NCBI GenBank assembly: GCA_016875335.1
Contig: VGRO01000009.1
Location: forward strand, 1 to 63,610
DNA: 63,610 nucleotides
DNA from: Deltaproteobacteria bacterium
Lineage (GTDB): Bacteria > Myxococcota_A > UBA9042
Direction: 5' to 3'
Position numbers and translations under genes: made by a program. Shown piece by piece: positions 36,315-46,006 of this stretch. Under the pieces are notes generated by a model, which made no database searches, was not told the origin of the DNA, and was given only the letters and a program-made list of their open reading frames with translations. Numbering within the stretch: position 1 is the first letter of the stretch; each line of letters opens with the position of its first letter.

Positions 36315-37841
36315 CTACGAGGACCGTTCGCCCCGCACAGCCTTGGTCTTGCGCGTCGCAACGGACCGCGCGGCGTCCGCCACCACGGCGAGGAAACTGC
36401 CCGAAGGTGTGGCGCGCGGCGCGACGTGCAAGGGCTCGGGTGCCAGCGCACCCACCGGCCACTGCCACAGCGTCAGCTCGCGGCGGCCTTCGGCCGCGGG
36501 CGCCAGCCACGCAAAGCTCTGCACGCCCAAGCGGGTCTTGCAGTCGGGTTCGGCGAACGCGGGCGACCAGAAGCCGGCGTTGCACACTTGCAAGGGGCCG
36601 ATAGGCTTGAGTTCGGGCACATGGGTGTGCCCCACGACGGCGAAGCGGGCGCCCGTGATCCGCGCGATCCATTCGGCGCGGTTGCCGTCGATGAGCGGCT
36701 TGCTGAACGTCTCCGGCCGCACCTTGAACGAATAGGACAAGAACAGCGGAAACAGCATCGACAGCGGCAGCAACGTCCACAACGGGCTGATCGGCCATAC
36801 GAAATTGACCCAGACCACGACCTGGAACGCCGCCCACACCATGCCCATGAACAGCACGGCGCGGTCGAGCCACAACTCGCGGACGATGGCCAGCGGATTG
36901 GTGCATGCGCTCGGCACCGCCGCCGCCGCCAACTGGCGGACCATGCCCGGCGTGGCGTTGGCGCGCTCGGCGATGGTCGCCACCTTGTCCTCGACCATCA
37001 GCGGATCGCGCAACGCCGGCCGCAGGAAATCGGCAAACGTGATGAGCAGCGTCGCCGTCGCCGACCAGAACCACGTCCACAGCAAGATCGGCTGGCTGCG
37101 GACCATGTACTTCAAGAAGAACCGCACGTACTGCATCGCGTTCATGATGTAGTTGGCGGTCGCGTGCGGGTTGAAGTAGCCCATGCCGTTGAGCATGAAG
37201 CGGTTGGCGACCTCGCCGAACGGCAGGCGCACCCTGGCTTTGCCGCGCACCGAGATGAGCGGGTTGACCAGATCGGGCAGCGTGCAGTACGGGTCGAACA
37301 CGTGCCCGTGGGTCAGGAACGTGTCACCGCCCGAGAGGTAGAACCATTCGCAAAACCGCACGCGGCCTTGCATCGCTGTGGGGATGTTGAGCGCGAGGCG
37401 GACCTTGTCCTGGACCTGCGGCCACGCCAGCTCAAGGTCGTGGTTGCCCATCACGAACACCAGGTGGTGGCCGCGCCGCACCAGATCGCCGCAGGCCGCG
37501 AAGAACGCGGGGTGGTCGTCCACGATCACGCCCATCTTGAACGCGCTCATCCACTGTTCGGTCCCCAGGCCGCGCAGACGGCTCAGCCAGTGGATGGGCG
37601 ACGGCGGCGGTTCGGGCATGCGCAGGATCGGGTCGAAATCGAACACATCGCCGTTGAAGACGACTTCGAGCTGGTCGCCCGCGGCCTCGGCCTTGTCCGC
37701 GGCGTGGCGCAGCAGCGCGGCGACGTCGGCGTCGATGAAATACTCGCGCCGTTTGAAGGCCTTCCACATCGGCCGGGCGGGGTCGACCGGTTCGGCGTCG
37801 GCCAGGTGCAAGTCGGACAGGATGAGGGTCTGGGTCGCCAC
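36315..37841 (-). CDS. membrane-embedded calcineurin-like metallophosphoesterase
   Basis: This 508-residue protein starts at GTG with GGAGGCGCC upstream; the frame is open beyond that but is not protein-like. Metallophosphoesterase motifs are in order: LSDLHL near residue 7, FNGDVFDF, VMGNHDLE, LTHGHVFD and a distal VVGHTHVPEL near residue 435. Between the last two lie three to four hydrophobic segments (ILLWTWFWSATATLLITFADFL, VLFMGMVWAAFQVVVWVNFVW and LWTLLPLSMLFPLFLSY). The catalytic core is thus split by a membrane insertion. Substrate unknown; UDP-diacylglucosamine pyrophosphatase-like and lipid phosphatase roles are possible. Confidence 0.8.
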   Translation of the reverse strand: MATQTLILSDLHLADAEPVDPARPMWKAFKRREYFIDADVAALLRHAADKAEAAGDQLEVVFNGDVFDFDPILRMPEPPPSPIHWLSRLRGLGTEQWMSAFKMGVIVDDHPAFFAACGDLVRRGHHLVFVMGNHDLELAWPQVQDKVRLALNIPTAMQGRVRFCEWFYLSGGDTFLTHGHVFDPYCTLPDLVNPLISVRGKARVRLPFGEVANRFMLNGMGYFNPHATANYIMNAMQYVRFFLKYMVRSQPILLWTWFWSATATLLITFADFLRPALRDPLMVEDKVATIAERANATPGMVRQLAAAAVPSACTNPLAIVRELWLDRAVLFMGMVWAAFQVVVWVNFVWPISPLWTLLPLSMLFPLFLSYSFKVRPETFSKPLIDGNRAEWIARITGARFAVVGHTHVPELKPIGPLQVCNAGFWSPAFAEPDCKTRLGVQSFAWLAPAAEGRRELTLWQWPVGALAPEPLHVAPRATPSGSFLAVVADAARSVATRKTKAVRGERSS

Positions 37842-38024
37842 GGCGCCTCCGAGCGCAGAGGCTAGCAGAACGCCGCGCGGTGTCCCGAAAACCGCGATGG
37901 CCGCTCGGTGCGCGCTGCGACGCCGCAACGGAGCCTGCGCACCCCAACGGTCGGGACGCGGGTGCGGACCGCGATTGCCACCTTGCGCCGATGCCGGCAC
38001 CCTGCCGCGCCCGTGGAGGTCGCC

Positions 38025-39923
38025 ATGTCGCGCAGTTTCGTGGTTCTTGCTGCAATGCTCTTGGTTTCAATGGCAGGCGGTCGAGCCGCGGCGTGGGACC
38101 TCGCGTCCGATGATCACGCCCGACCCGAACTGAGCGCCGCCGAGGAGACCGCGTGGCTGCACGCCCTGATCGAGGCGTCGCCACACCGCCAAGCGATGAC
38201 TGCGGCGCCGGCGCACGCAGGCGAGGCCCCGGGTCCGCTGGCGACTGTCGATGCCGCCTACCACCAGAAGCTTGGCGCCTTGCAGGCCCAGGCCAAGAAG
38301 CCCGGCCGGGTGGTGTTCGGCTACTTGCCGTACTGGACCAAGAAGACGGCGGTGATCCCGTGGCCGACCCTGACGACGCTGGCGTGGTTCTCGGTCGGGC
38401 TGTCCACGGGCGGCGTCTCCAATTCCAGCGGCTGGAACACTTCGGAATCCAAGGCGCTCATTGCCACGGCCCACAGCAAGGGCGTGCAGGTGGTGTTGTG
38501 TTTCACCCAGTTCGGCACCGCGGCCATTTCGGCGATCCTGGCCACGCCGGCCTCGCGCACCAAGGCGGTCAACGACATCGCGGCGGCAGTGCTGGCCGGT
38601 GGCGGCGATGGCGCCAACATCGACTTTGAGGGCCTGGCCAAGGCCGACCGCGACAAGATGAGCGCGTTCATCGACGAACTGAACACGACGCTCAAGCAAA
38701 AGCTGCCCGGGGCCGACGTGACCATGGCCACGCCGTGCGTCGACTGGTCGGGGGCCTGGAACTACCAGTACCTCGCCGAGCACTCGGACGGGCTCTTCGT
38801 CATGGCCTACGCCATCCATTGGGGCGGCGGCGCGCCGGGGCCGCAGCTGCCGATGGCCGCCAAGGCGCCGTGGACCCACAAGACCTTGCAGTGGGTGGTC
38901 GACGACTACGTCTACTACGGCAAGGCCAAGAACAAGGCCAAGTTCATCCTGGGTCTGCCGCTCTACGGCTATAGTTGGCCGTCGGCGACCGACAAGCCGG
39001 GCAGCAAGGCCACCGCCAAGGGCACGTCGGTGACCTACGGCAAGGCCCAAGACGCGGCCGGTGCGGCGGGCGGCTGGGTGTGGGACTCGACCTCGGAGTC
39101 GACCTTTTTCGTCACCAAGGACGCGGCCGGCGGCTGGGTGCAGACGTGGTGCGACAACTTCAAGGCCTTGGCGATGCGCGTGGACTACCTACACGCCAGC
39201 GACGTGATGCTGGGGCTGTGGGCGCTGGGCTATAGCGACGGCGACCCGCCGGTCCTGGCCTACATCGACGCGTGGAAGGCCAGCAAGCCGGGCGCGGGCG
39301 TCGCCGACGGCGCCGACGCCGGGCCCATCGACGCGGGCTCGGCCGACGCGGGTTCGACGGACACGGGCGCCAAGGACACGAGCGGCGATGCCGGGGGCGA
39401 CAGCGGCACCAAGGACGCTGCAACGGACGCGGCGGCCGACACGGCCGTTGACACCGCCCCTGCCGATGTCGCCAAACCCGACGCACCGGACAGCGCCGGG
39501 CCCGACACCGCGGGGGTAGACGCCGCCGCCTCTGGAGATGGTGCCGCTGTGGACGCCGGACCCGGCGCGGACGCCGCAGCCGACGACGCCGCGGGCCCCG
39601 ACCTCGACCCAACCGCCCCAGACAGCGCGCGCCGCTCTGTGGACGCGGGCCGCGCCGGCCGGGCCGACGGAGACCGGAGCCGCTCTGGCAGTCCCGACGC
39701 CGCGCCGCGGTTGGGCGAACCGGATGGCACGTTCACTGGCGGCAATGGCGCGGGTGCACCCGAAGATGGGGGGGCGACACTGGGGTCGTCGCTGGCGCGC
39801 GGCGTCGATGGCGGGTGTGCGGCCCGTGGCCGCACCGACGACCGCAGCGGGGCCTGGGCTGGCTTGCTCGCGGCCGTTGCGGCGGTTGCTTGGGGTTGGC
39901 GCCGGCGGCGGCAGGCCGCGTGA
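38025..39923 (+). CDS. GH18 glycosidase with Asp/Ala-rich linker and MYXO-CTERM-like tail
   Basis: This 632-residue exported protein has a signal peptide (cleavage near AAA|W), a GH18 domain (about 88-425) and a 150-residue Asp/Ala/Gly linker. Its last 35 residues form a MYXO-CTERM-like sorting tail: Cys598, a hydrophobic helix and RRRR. The catalytic motif is DGANIDFE with E202 as the expected acid. The Asn in place of the middle Asp resembles YaaH/SleL-type enzymes that cut peptidoglycan rather than chitinases. GTGGAGG lies upstream of the ATG. Its TGA overlaps the GTG of the following LysA-like gene. Confidence 0.88.
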   Translation: MSRSFVVLAAMLLVSMAGGRAAAWDLASDDHARPELSAAEETAWLHALIEASPHRQAMTAAPAHAGEAPGPLATVDAAYHQKLGALQAQAKKPGRVVFGYLPYWTKKTAVIPWPTLTTLAWFSVGLSTGGVSNSSGWNTSESKALIATAHSKGVQVVLCFTQFGTAAISAILATPASRTKAVNDIAAAVLAGGGDGANIDFEGLAKADRDKMSAFIDELNTTLKQKLPGADVTMATPCVDWSGAWNYQYLAEHSDGLFVMAYAIHWGGGAPGPQLPMAAKAPWTHKTLQWVVDDYVYYGKAKNKAKFILGLPLYGYSWPSATDKPGSKATAKGTSVTYGKAQDAAGAAGGWVWDSTSESTFFVTKDAAGGWVQTWCDNFKALAMRVDYLHASDVMLGLWALGYSDGDPPVLAYIDAWKASKPGAGVADGADAGPIDAGSADAGSTDTGAKDTSGDAGGDSGTKDAATDAAADTAVDTAPADVAKPDAPDSAGPDTAGVDAAASGDGAAVDAGPGADAAADDAAGPDLDPTAPDSARRSVDAGRAGRADGDRSRSGSPDAAPRLGEPDGTFTGGNGAGAPEDGGATLGSSLARGVDGGCAARGRTDDRSGAWAGLLAAVAAVAWGWRRRRQAA

Positions 39924-41116
39924 CCGGGCTTGCGGCACCCTGGTGGCAGGGAGGCGCCCTGCGCGTCGGCGCCAGCGGCATGCACATCGGCGGCGTGGCC
40001 ATCGCCGACCTCGCTGCGCTGCACGGCACGCCGCTCTACGTCTACGATCGCGCTCGCATGGTCGGTCAAATCGAGGCCTTGCGCGAGGCGCTCGGCACCG
40101 TGGGCCGCCCCGCGCGGATCTACTATGCGATCAAGGCCAACCGTTGCCCGGCGGTCGTGCAGTGCATGCGCACCCATGGCGGCGTCGGCGTGGACGCCTG
40201 CTCGCCGCGCGAGGTGGCGTTGGCCCTCAGTCATGGTTTTGCGCCCGAGGAGATTTCGGTCACGGCCTCGGTGCTGCCCGACCGCGATCTGCGGACGTTC
40301 GCGGCCCAAGGCGTGCACCTGAACCTGGACAGCGCCGACGTGGTGCGGCGCTACGCGGCCATCGCTCCCAAAGGCACGGCCATCGGGCTGCGCATCGACC
40401 CGGAGACGCGCTTGGGCTACGGCGACGCCACCAAGCTGAACTACGGCGGCGGCAAGTTGGGGCTGGCGCCCGAAGATGTGGTTGCGGTGGCGCAGTTGGC
40501 GCGCGACCTCGGGCTGCGGGTCGACACCTTGCACCTGCACCTGGGCTGGGGCATCCAGCGCCGCGACGCACCGGCGGTGCGCACTGCGTTCCTGCGCATG
40601 CGCGAATTGGCGATTGCCGTCGGCGACATCGGTGTCGTCAACGTGGGCGGCGGCCTGGGCGGCCAGTTGCGACCCGAGGACGACCCGCTGCCGCCCGCGG
40701 ACTGGGCTGCCGCGCTGCGCGACACCTTGGGTGACCTCGACGTGACCTTGGCGTGTGAGCCGGGGACGCTGCTGGTGGCACACGCCGGTCTGTTGGTCGT
40801 GCAGGTCACCAGCACGTTCGAGAAGAAGAGTCAGCGCTGGGCAGGCGTCGACGCCGGCCTGGGCATCCACGTGTACGCCGCGCACTACGGCGCTCCGCTG
40901 TCGGTGCTGGAGGTGGCCCGGCCGACCGCACCGCCCACCCACGCTTGGAACCTCGCCGGCCACATCAACGAGGCCGCCGATGTGCTGGGCCGCGGCGTAG
41001 GCTTGGGCGACCTGCAGTTGGGCGATCTGTTGGCGCTGTACCCGGCGGGCGCCTACGGATCGTCGATGGCGAGTGACCACTGCCTGCGCGGGCTTTTCAC
41101 AGAAGTACTCGTATAG
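39920..41116 (+). CDS. LysA-like PLP-dependent decarboxylase (fold type III)
   Basis: This 398-residue protein matches the diaminopimelate/ornithine decarboxylase family. The PLP lysine is K72 in YYAIKANRCP, followed by VDACSPREVALAL, VNVGGGLGG (phosphate-binding Gly loop) and CEPGTLLV. Near the C terminus the text GHINEAADVLGRG stands where LysA enzymes have G-P-x-C-E-S-x-D, so the catalytic Cys is Asn here. Substrate may therefore differ from meso-diaminopimelate. GAYGSSMASDHCLRG is the normal end motif. The GTG start overlaps the GH18 stop, so the two are co-translated. Confidence 0.85.
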   Translation: MTGLAAPWWQGGALRVGASGMHIGGVAIADLAALHGTPLYVYDRARMVGQIEALREALGTVGRPARIYYAIKANRCPAVVQCMRTHGGVGVDACSPREVALALSHGFAPEEISVTASVLPDRDLRTFAAQGVHLNLDSADVVRRYAAIAPKGTAIGLRIDPETRLGYGDATKLNYGGGKLGLAPEDVVAVAQLARDLGLRVDTLHLHLGWGIQRRDAPAVRTAFLRMRELAIAVGDIGVVNVGGGLGGQLRPEDDPLPPADWAAALRDTLGDLDVTLACEPGTLLVAHAGLLVVQVTSTFEKKSQRWAGVDAGLGIHVYAAHYGAPLSVLEVARPTAPPTHAWNLAGHINEAADVLGRGVGLGDLQLGDLLALYPAGAYGSSMASDHCLRGLFTEVLV

Positions 41117-41321
41117 TCCGCGCTCTCTCGCGGGTCCGCAGCGGTGCCGTGCGCCCTTGCGGTGCGGCGCCCGAGCCCGTGTCCCGCCGGGCGGCGTTGT
41201 TGCGGTTGCGCGCCGATGTTCGCAGGGCCACGCCATGGCCTGCCGCCAAAACTTGCCAACGCCGCGCGCGCTTCGTTACGCTACGCTGCTGCTGACGGCC
41301 CCGTGCTCGGTCGAGGAATCC

Positions 41322-44081
41322 ATGATGCGCACCGCTGCCCCAACGCCCACCGCCCGCCAGCGCCGGCACGCTCAGTGGGCCGGCCTCCTTGCTGCGGTCG
41401 TGATCGCCTCGATGTCCGGCTGCGGCGAGCCCGGGGCAGCGGTCGATACGACCCAGACGGCCGATGCGAGCGGCGGGGGTACCGATGACGGCCTTGGCGC
41501 CCCGGATACGCCCTTTGGTGGCGACGACACCGCCCTGGATGCTGCCAAGGATGGCGGGTCCGACGGTTTGATCCTGCCCGACGTATCGGTCGACGCCGAC
41601 GCCGCAGGCAGTTGCCCCAGCGCACCTTTCTGCACCTGCAGCAAAGCCAGCGACTGCGCCAGCGGTTTTTGCCTCGACACGCCCAAGGGCCAACAGTGCG
41701 CCAAGAAGTGCGACGACAATACCTGCCCGGACCAGTTCAAGTGCGCGACGGTGCCGCTGACTGGCGGCGACGTCGTCAACATCTGCGTGCCGGCGCACGG
41801 CAGCCTGTGCAATCCGTGCACCAGCAACGCCCAGTGCCAGGGCCCCGGCAACGGCGGCGCCCGCTGCGTGTCATTTGGCAACGCCGGCGCTTTCTGCGGC
41901 GAGGCGTGCAGCAAGAGCGACGACTGCGCGACGGGGTACGAGTGCCTGGAGACCAAGGACCTCGCCGGCAACCAGAGCAAGCAGTGCGTGGTCAAGAACG
42001 GCGGCGCGTGCACCTGCAGCGAAGCGGCGATGAAGAATGAGCTTTCGACCGTCTGCTACAAGGACACTGGCACCGCCAAGTGCGCCGGCAAGCGCATCTG
42101 CTTGTCCGCCACCGCGCCCGGTGCGCCGACCGGCGGCGGCCTGACCAACTGCCTCGCCGACGAACCGGAAGCCGAAAAGTGCGACGGCAAGGACAACGAC
42201 TGCGACGGCCAGACCGACGAAAGCGCCTGCGACGACGGTCAGGTCTGCACCGACGACGCCTGCGACCCCAAAGCCGGCTGCAGCCACACGAACAACCAGG
42301 GCTTCTGCGACTCCGACGGCAGCGTGTGCACCAAGGACGACGCCTGCGCCAACGGCAAGTGCCTGACCGGCAAGCCCATCAGCTGCGATGACAACAACCC
42401 GTGCACCAACGACGCCTGCGACCCCAAGACGGGCTGCAAGTCGACCAACGCCGACGGGCTGGGCTGCAACTTCGACGACAACCCCTGCACCGTCGGCGAC
42501 AACTGCAAGGAGGGCAAGTGCACCGCTGGCCCGACCAAGGCGTGCGCCACCGACGAGCCGTGCATCCTGGGCAAATGCAACCTGCTCGGCAGCGGCAACT
42601 GCGAATACAAGCAGAAGGACGGCCAGCCCTGCGACGACGGCAATCTGTGCACCGCCAACGACACCTGCGTGGCCGATGTGTGCAGCGGCGGCAAGGCCAC
42701 CGATTGCGACGACAAGAACGGCTGCACCATCGACGCCTGCGACAAGAAGACCGGTTGCACCCACACCAACGCCGCCGGGGCCTGCGACGACGGCGACAAG
42801 TGCACCACCAAGGACACCTGCGGCGGTGGCAAGTGCGATGGTCAGGCCATTGACCCGGCCAAGACCTGCAGCGACAACAACGGCTGCACCTCGGATACCT
42901 GCAACCCGGCCATTGGCTGCGTCAACAAGCCGTCGCTGGGGGCCGCATGCGACGACGGCAATGCCTGCAGCGTCGGCGACAAGTGCGACGGCAACGGCAG
43001 CTGCCAGTCGGGGACCAACACCTGCGCCTGCGACACCGACAGCGAGTGCGCCAGCAAGGACGACGGCAACGTGTGCAACGGCACGCTCTACTGCGACAAA
43101 TCGGGGCCGCTGTCGCAGTGCAAGGTCAAGCCGAGCACGGTGGTGGTGTGCAATACCGCTGGCGACAACCCGTGCAAGAAGACCGAGTGCGAGCCGGTGA
43201 GCGGCAAGTGCTCGGCCAAGCTTCAGCCCAACGGCCTGCCCTGCCCGGCGGACGACAACGTGTGTACGGTGGACGACGGCTGCCAGGACGGTCAGTGCGT
43301 GTCGGGCAAGGTCCTGAACTGTGACGACAAGAACGCCTGTACCGCCGACGCTTGCGACCCCAAGGCCGGCTGCAAGTACCTGGTGCAGGGCGGCAACTGC
43401 GACGCCGACGGCGACGCCTGCACAGTGGACGACGGCTGCAAGGACGGCAAGTGCCAGGTGGGGGCCAAGAAAGCGTGCGACGACAGCGAGGTGTGCACGC
43501 AGGACAGCTGTGACCCCAAGACCGGCAACTGTGTCTTCAAGGAGCTGACGGCCCAGGTGTGCAGTGACGGCAACGAGTGCACCATCGGCGACAAGTGCGG
43601 CACCGACAAGGCCGGAAAATTCACGTGCGTCGCCGGCAGCGGCCCCAACTGCGACGACGGCAACCCGTGCACCGCCGACACCTGCGATGGCAAGTCGGGC
43701 TGCAAGAACACCGTCGACGCCTCGGCGCAGGTGCCGTGCTACACCGGCGACCCGGCCACCAAGGGCAAGGGCATCTGCAAGATGGGCCTGCAAAACTGCG
43801 ACGCCCAGGGCAAGCTCGGCCCTTGCACAGGCGAGACGTTGCCCGAGAAGACCGACCCGTGCGACGGCAAGGACAACGACTGCAACGGCGTGGCCGACCC
43901 AGGCTGCAGCCCGACGCAGTGGAACATGCGCTTTGCCAACGCCGACGTGGCCGGCAAGGGACCGAACTTGACGCTGCGCGCCGTCGCGGGCGGCAGCAAC
44001 GCCGCAGGGCCATCGGCCGACGGCAAATACACGCTGCGCTGGGGGTTCCTGGCGTGGCTCAAGGCGTGGCTGGGCAAGTAG
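41322..44081 (+). CDS. large cysteine-rich repeat lipoprotein with alternating units
   Basis: This 919-residue protein has a signal ending in SMSGC (Cys34) and an Asp/Gly-rich linker. A first Cys-rich region (about 100-285) is followed by CDGKDNDCDGQTDE (MopE-like) and about 17 units of 22-30 residues. Units alternate between C..CTxDxC and C..CTxxDxC forms. A second CDGKDNDCNG motif precedes the C terminus. GAGGAATCC precedes the ATG. A weak promoter candidate is TTGCCA (41253), 17 bases, TTACGC (41276). Such proteins are surface-exposed in Myxococcota; the ligand is unknown, though the acidic units suggest metal or calcium binding. Confidence 0.82.
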   Translation: MMRTAAPTPTARQRRHAQWAGLLAAVVIASMSGCGEPGAAVDTTQTADASGGGTDDGLGAPDTPFGGDDTALDAAKDGGSDGLILPDVSVDADAAGSCPSAPFCTCSKASDCASGFCLDTPKGQQCAKKCDDNTCPDQFKCATVPLTGGDVVNICVPAHGSLCNPCTSNAQCQGPGNGGARCVSFGNAGAFCGEACSKSDDCATGYECLETKDLAGNQSKQCVVKNGGACTCSEAAMKNELSTVCYKDTGTAKCAGKRICLSATAPGAPTGGGLTNCLADEPEAEKCDGKDNDCDGQTDESACDDGQVCTDDACDPKAGCSHTNNQGFCDSDGSVCTKDDACANGKCLTGKPISCDDNNPCTNDACDPKTGCKSTNADGLGCNFDDNPCTVGDNCKEGKCTAGPTKACATDEPCILGKCNLLGSGNCEYKQKDGQPCDDGNLCTANDTCVADVCSGGKATDCDDKNGCTIDACDKKTGCTHTNAAGACDDGDKCTTKDTCGGGKCDGQAIDPAKTCSDNNGCTSDTCNPAIGCVNKPSLGAACDDGNACSVGDKCDGNGSCQSGTNTCACDTDSECASKDDGNVCNGTLYCDKSGPLSQCKVKPSTVVVCNTAGDNPCKKTECEPVSGKCSAKLQPNGLPCPADDNVCTVDDGCQDGQCVSGKVLNCDDKNACTADACDPKAGCKYLVQGGNCDADGDACTVDDGCKDGKCQVGAKKACDDSEVCTQDSCDPKTGNCVFKELTAQVCSDGNECTIGDKCGTDKAGKFTCVAGSGPNCDDGNPCTADTCDGKSGCKNTVDASAQVPCYTGDPATKGKGICKMGLQNCDAQGKLGPCTGETLPEKTDPCDGKDNDCNGVADPGCSPTQWNMRFANADVAGKGPNLTLRAVAGGSNAAGPSADGKYTLRWGFLAWLKAWLGK

Positions 44082-44136
44082 CCGCATGCGGGGCCGGAGC
44101 GACCGGCGCCGCTCAGAGATTTCGTTCGGAGGCAGC

Positions 44137-45993
44137 ATGCAAGGGCAGTTTGGAATCTGGATCGCGCGCCGCGGGTGGACGGCGGCTTTCGGGTTGGCGT
44201 TCGCGGCCAGCGGCGTGTGGGCAGGCGATGCTGCGGCCGTGGTGCCGGGCAATGCGCTCGTCGAGGGCAGCCTCGCCACCGCTGGCGGGTCGCCGGCCGC
44301 CGACGGCAACTACGGCGTCAAGATTGGCCTGTACAAAGACGCCCAGGGCGGCGCCGCGTTGTGGGCAGAGTCGGCGAGCATCGAGGTCAAGTCCGGGCAG
44401 TTCCAGCATGCGCTCGGCAGTGCGGCCCCGCTGAGTCAACCGGTGCTCGCGGCCGCGGCCTACATCGGCATCGCCGTCGGGTCTGACCCGGAACTGCCGC
44501 GCAAGCCGCTGCATGCGGTGCTGTATGCGGTGCGGGCCGGCGTCGCCGAGAACATCGCCTGTTCCGCGTGCATCCAGGCAGCGCACCTCGACACGCAACT
44601 GGCCAACGACATCAAGAACACCATCAAGGCGTCGGACCTGTCGGACGTCGCCAAGAGCGGCAACTACGCAGACCTGCAAGGCACGCCCAACCTCGCGGCC
44701 TACGCCAAGACCACCGACCTCAAGAAGGTGGCCTTGACCGGGTCGTATGCCGATCTGGCCGACAAGCCCGCGCTGCCCAAGGCCGGCGATGTGTGCGGGA
44801 CGGGCCTGGTGGTCAAGGGCCTCAAGGCCGACGGCAGCTTCGACTGCACCGCGGGGGGCGGCGGCAGCCTGCCGGCCGATGGCATCGCCGGCGTGTCGAA
44901 CCAGTTGATCTTCAATACGTTCGTTGACAAGAAGGCGGGCACCGCCGACGTGCAGATCCCCGACTTCGCCGGCCCGGGCGTCAGCGACGTCGTCGACTTT
45001 CCCGACATCGGGATCACCAAGAAGGTCTGGGTCGAGATGGATCTGAGCAATTCCGACATGTCGGCGATCAAGATCGAACTGTATGGCCCGAGCATGAGCA
45101 CGCCCTACCTGCTCTTCAACGGCGGCAAGACCGGAAACACCTTGAAGGCCAAGTTCAACGACGACACCCCGCTGGTGTCCGGCGACATGGACAAGGACTG
45201 GGTCGGCAAGAACATCAAGGGCTTGTGGTCGATCACCGTGCGCGACTTGAAGGACAACACGCCGCAGAACATCGACGGCAAGTTCAACTGGAGCGTCAAC
45301 ATCCAGACGCTTTCGAACAAGAAGATCCAGATCAAGGGCGATTTGATCGTCGATGGCAACATCACCGCCGGCGGCACCAATCCCGCCCAGTCGGGCAATG
45401 TCTATTACGCCGGTTCATTCCAGACCTACTCCAACGGCAACGGCCATTGGTACGCCAGCAACAACGAGGCGGTGTTTGGCGGGTTGAACGGCTCGACCTG
45501 GACCGACGGCAATGGCCACGCAGCGAGCATCGGAAATGATTTCAACTCATTGAGGACCATCTTCAACCAGAGACGGGCGTTGGCGCCCAACTCGGTGGTG
45601 TGCTCTGAAATCTGGCCCTACACCAGCTCCACGACGGGCAGGGTCTGTGGCGCCGTGTTTCGCGTCAAGAACACGACGGGCAGCGCCATCAACTGGCAGG
45701 TGTCCTTCTACTACACTTCCTATTCGGGCTGGTCTGAGACCGCGTCGCTGTCGATCAATGGTGCGAGCACCTGGACGTCGAACAACAATGCCTGGCCAAG
45801 CACGGGCGTCCAAGTCAGCGTCCCGGTGCCGCCCAACAAGACCAGCACCGTGGTGGTGGTCGCACCGTCGTCGCCCGGATACGGCAACAGTCAACGCGAC
45901 AACTACTTGGCGTTCCACAACAACTGCCTGACCTTGCCGAACGGCCTGCAGTACGTCGACGACTACGAGGTCGTGCAAGGTCCCTGGAAGTAG
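44137..45993 (+). CDS. exported surface protein with proprotein-convertase P-like domain
   Basis: This 618-residue protein has a signal peptide (ASGVWA|G) and a TCGGAGGCAGC ribosome-binding site. After an N-terminal beta domain and a stretch of repeated ADLQGTPNLAAYAKTTDLKK type that resembles phage tail-fibre linkers, residues about 280-400 form a P/Homo B-like jelly roll (VWVEMDLSNSDMSAIKIELYGP, DWVGKNIKGLWSITVRD). The C-terminal 180 residues hold another beta domain rich in Ser, Thr, Asn and Tyr. It lies 55 bp after the Cys-rich lipoprotein gene, so both may share a transcript and act at the cell surface. Confidence 0.78.
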   Translation: MQGQFGIWIARRGWTAAFGLAFAASGVWAGDAAAVVPGNALVEGSLATAGGSPAADGNYGVKIGLYKDAQGGAALWAESASIEVKSGQFQHALGSAAPLSQPVLAAAAYIGIAVGSDPELPRKPLHAVLYAVRAGVAENIACSACIQAAHLDTQLANDIKNTIKASDLSDVAKSGNYADLQGTPNLAAYAKTTDLKKVALTGSYADLADKPALPKAGDVCGTGLVVKGLKADGSFDCTAGGGGSLPADGIAGVSNQLIFNTFVDKKAGTADVQIPDFAGPGVSDVVDFPDIGITKKVWVEMDLSNSDMSAIKIELYGPSMSTPYLLFNGGKTGNTLKAKFNDDTPLVSGDMDKDWVGKNIKGLWSITVRDLKDNTPQNIDGKFNWSVNIQTLSNKKIQIKGDLIVDGNITAGGTNPAQSGNVYYAGSFQTYSNGNGHWYASNNEAVFGGLNGSTWTDGNGHAASIGNDFNSLRTIFNQRRALAPNSVVCSEIWPYTSSTTGRVCGAVFRVKNTTGSAINWQVSFYYTSYSGWSETASLSINGASTWTSNNNAWPSTGVQVSVPVPPNKTSTVVVVAPSSPGYGNSQRDNYLAFHNNCLTLPNGLQYVDDYEVVQGPWK

Positions 45994-46006
45994 CAGGCCG
46001 GTCGTC

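Noticed and set aside
41253-41281. Promoter TTGCCA-17-TTACGC upstream of the 919-residue lipoprotein gene
   Set aside because: The -10 is too weak to list as a separate feature; it is only mentioned with the gene.
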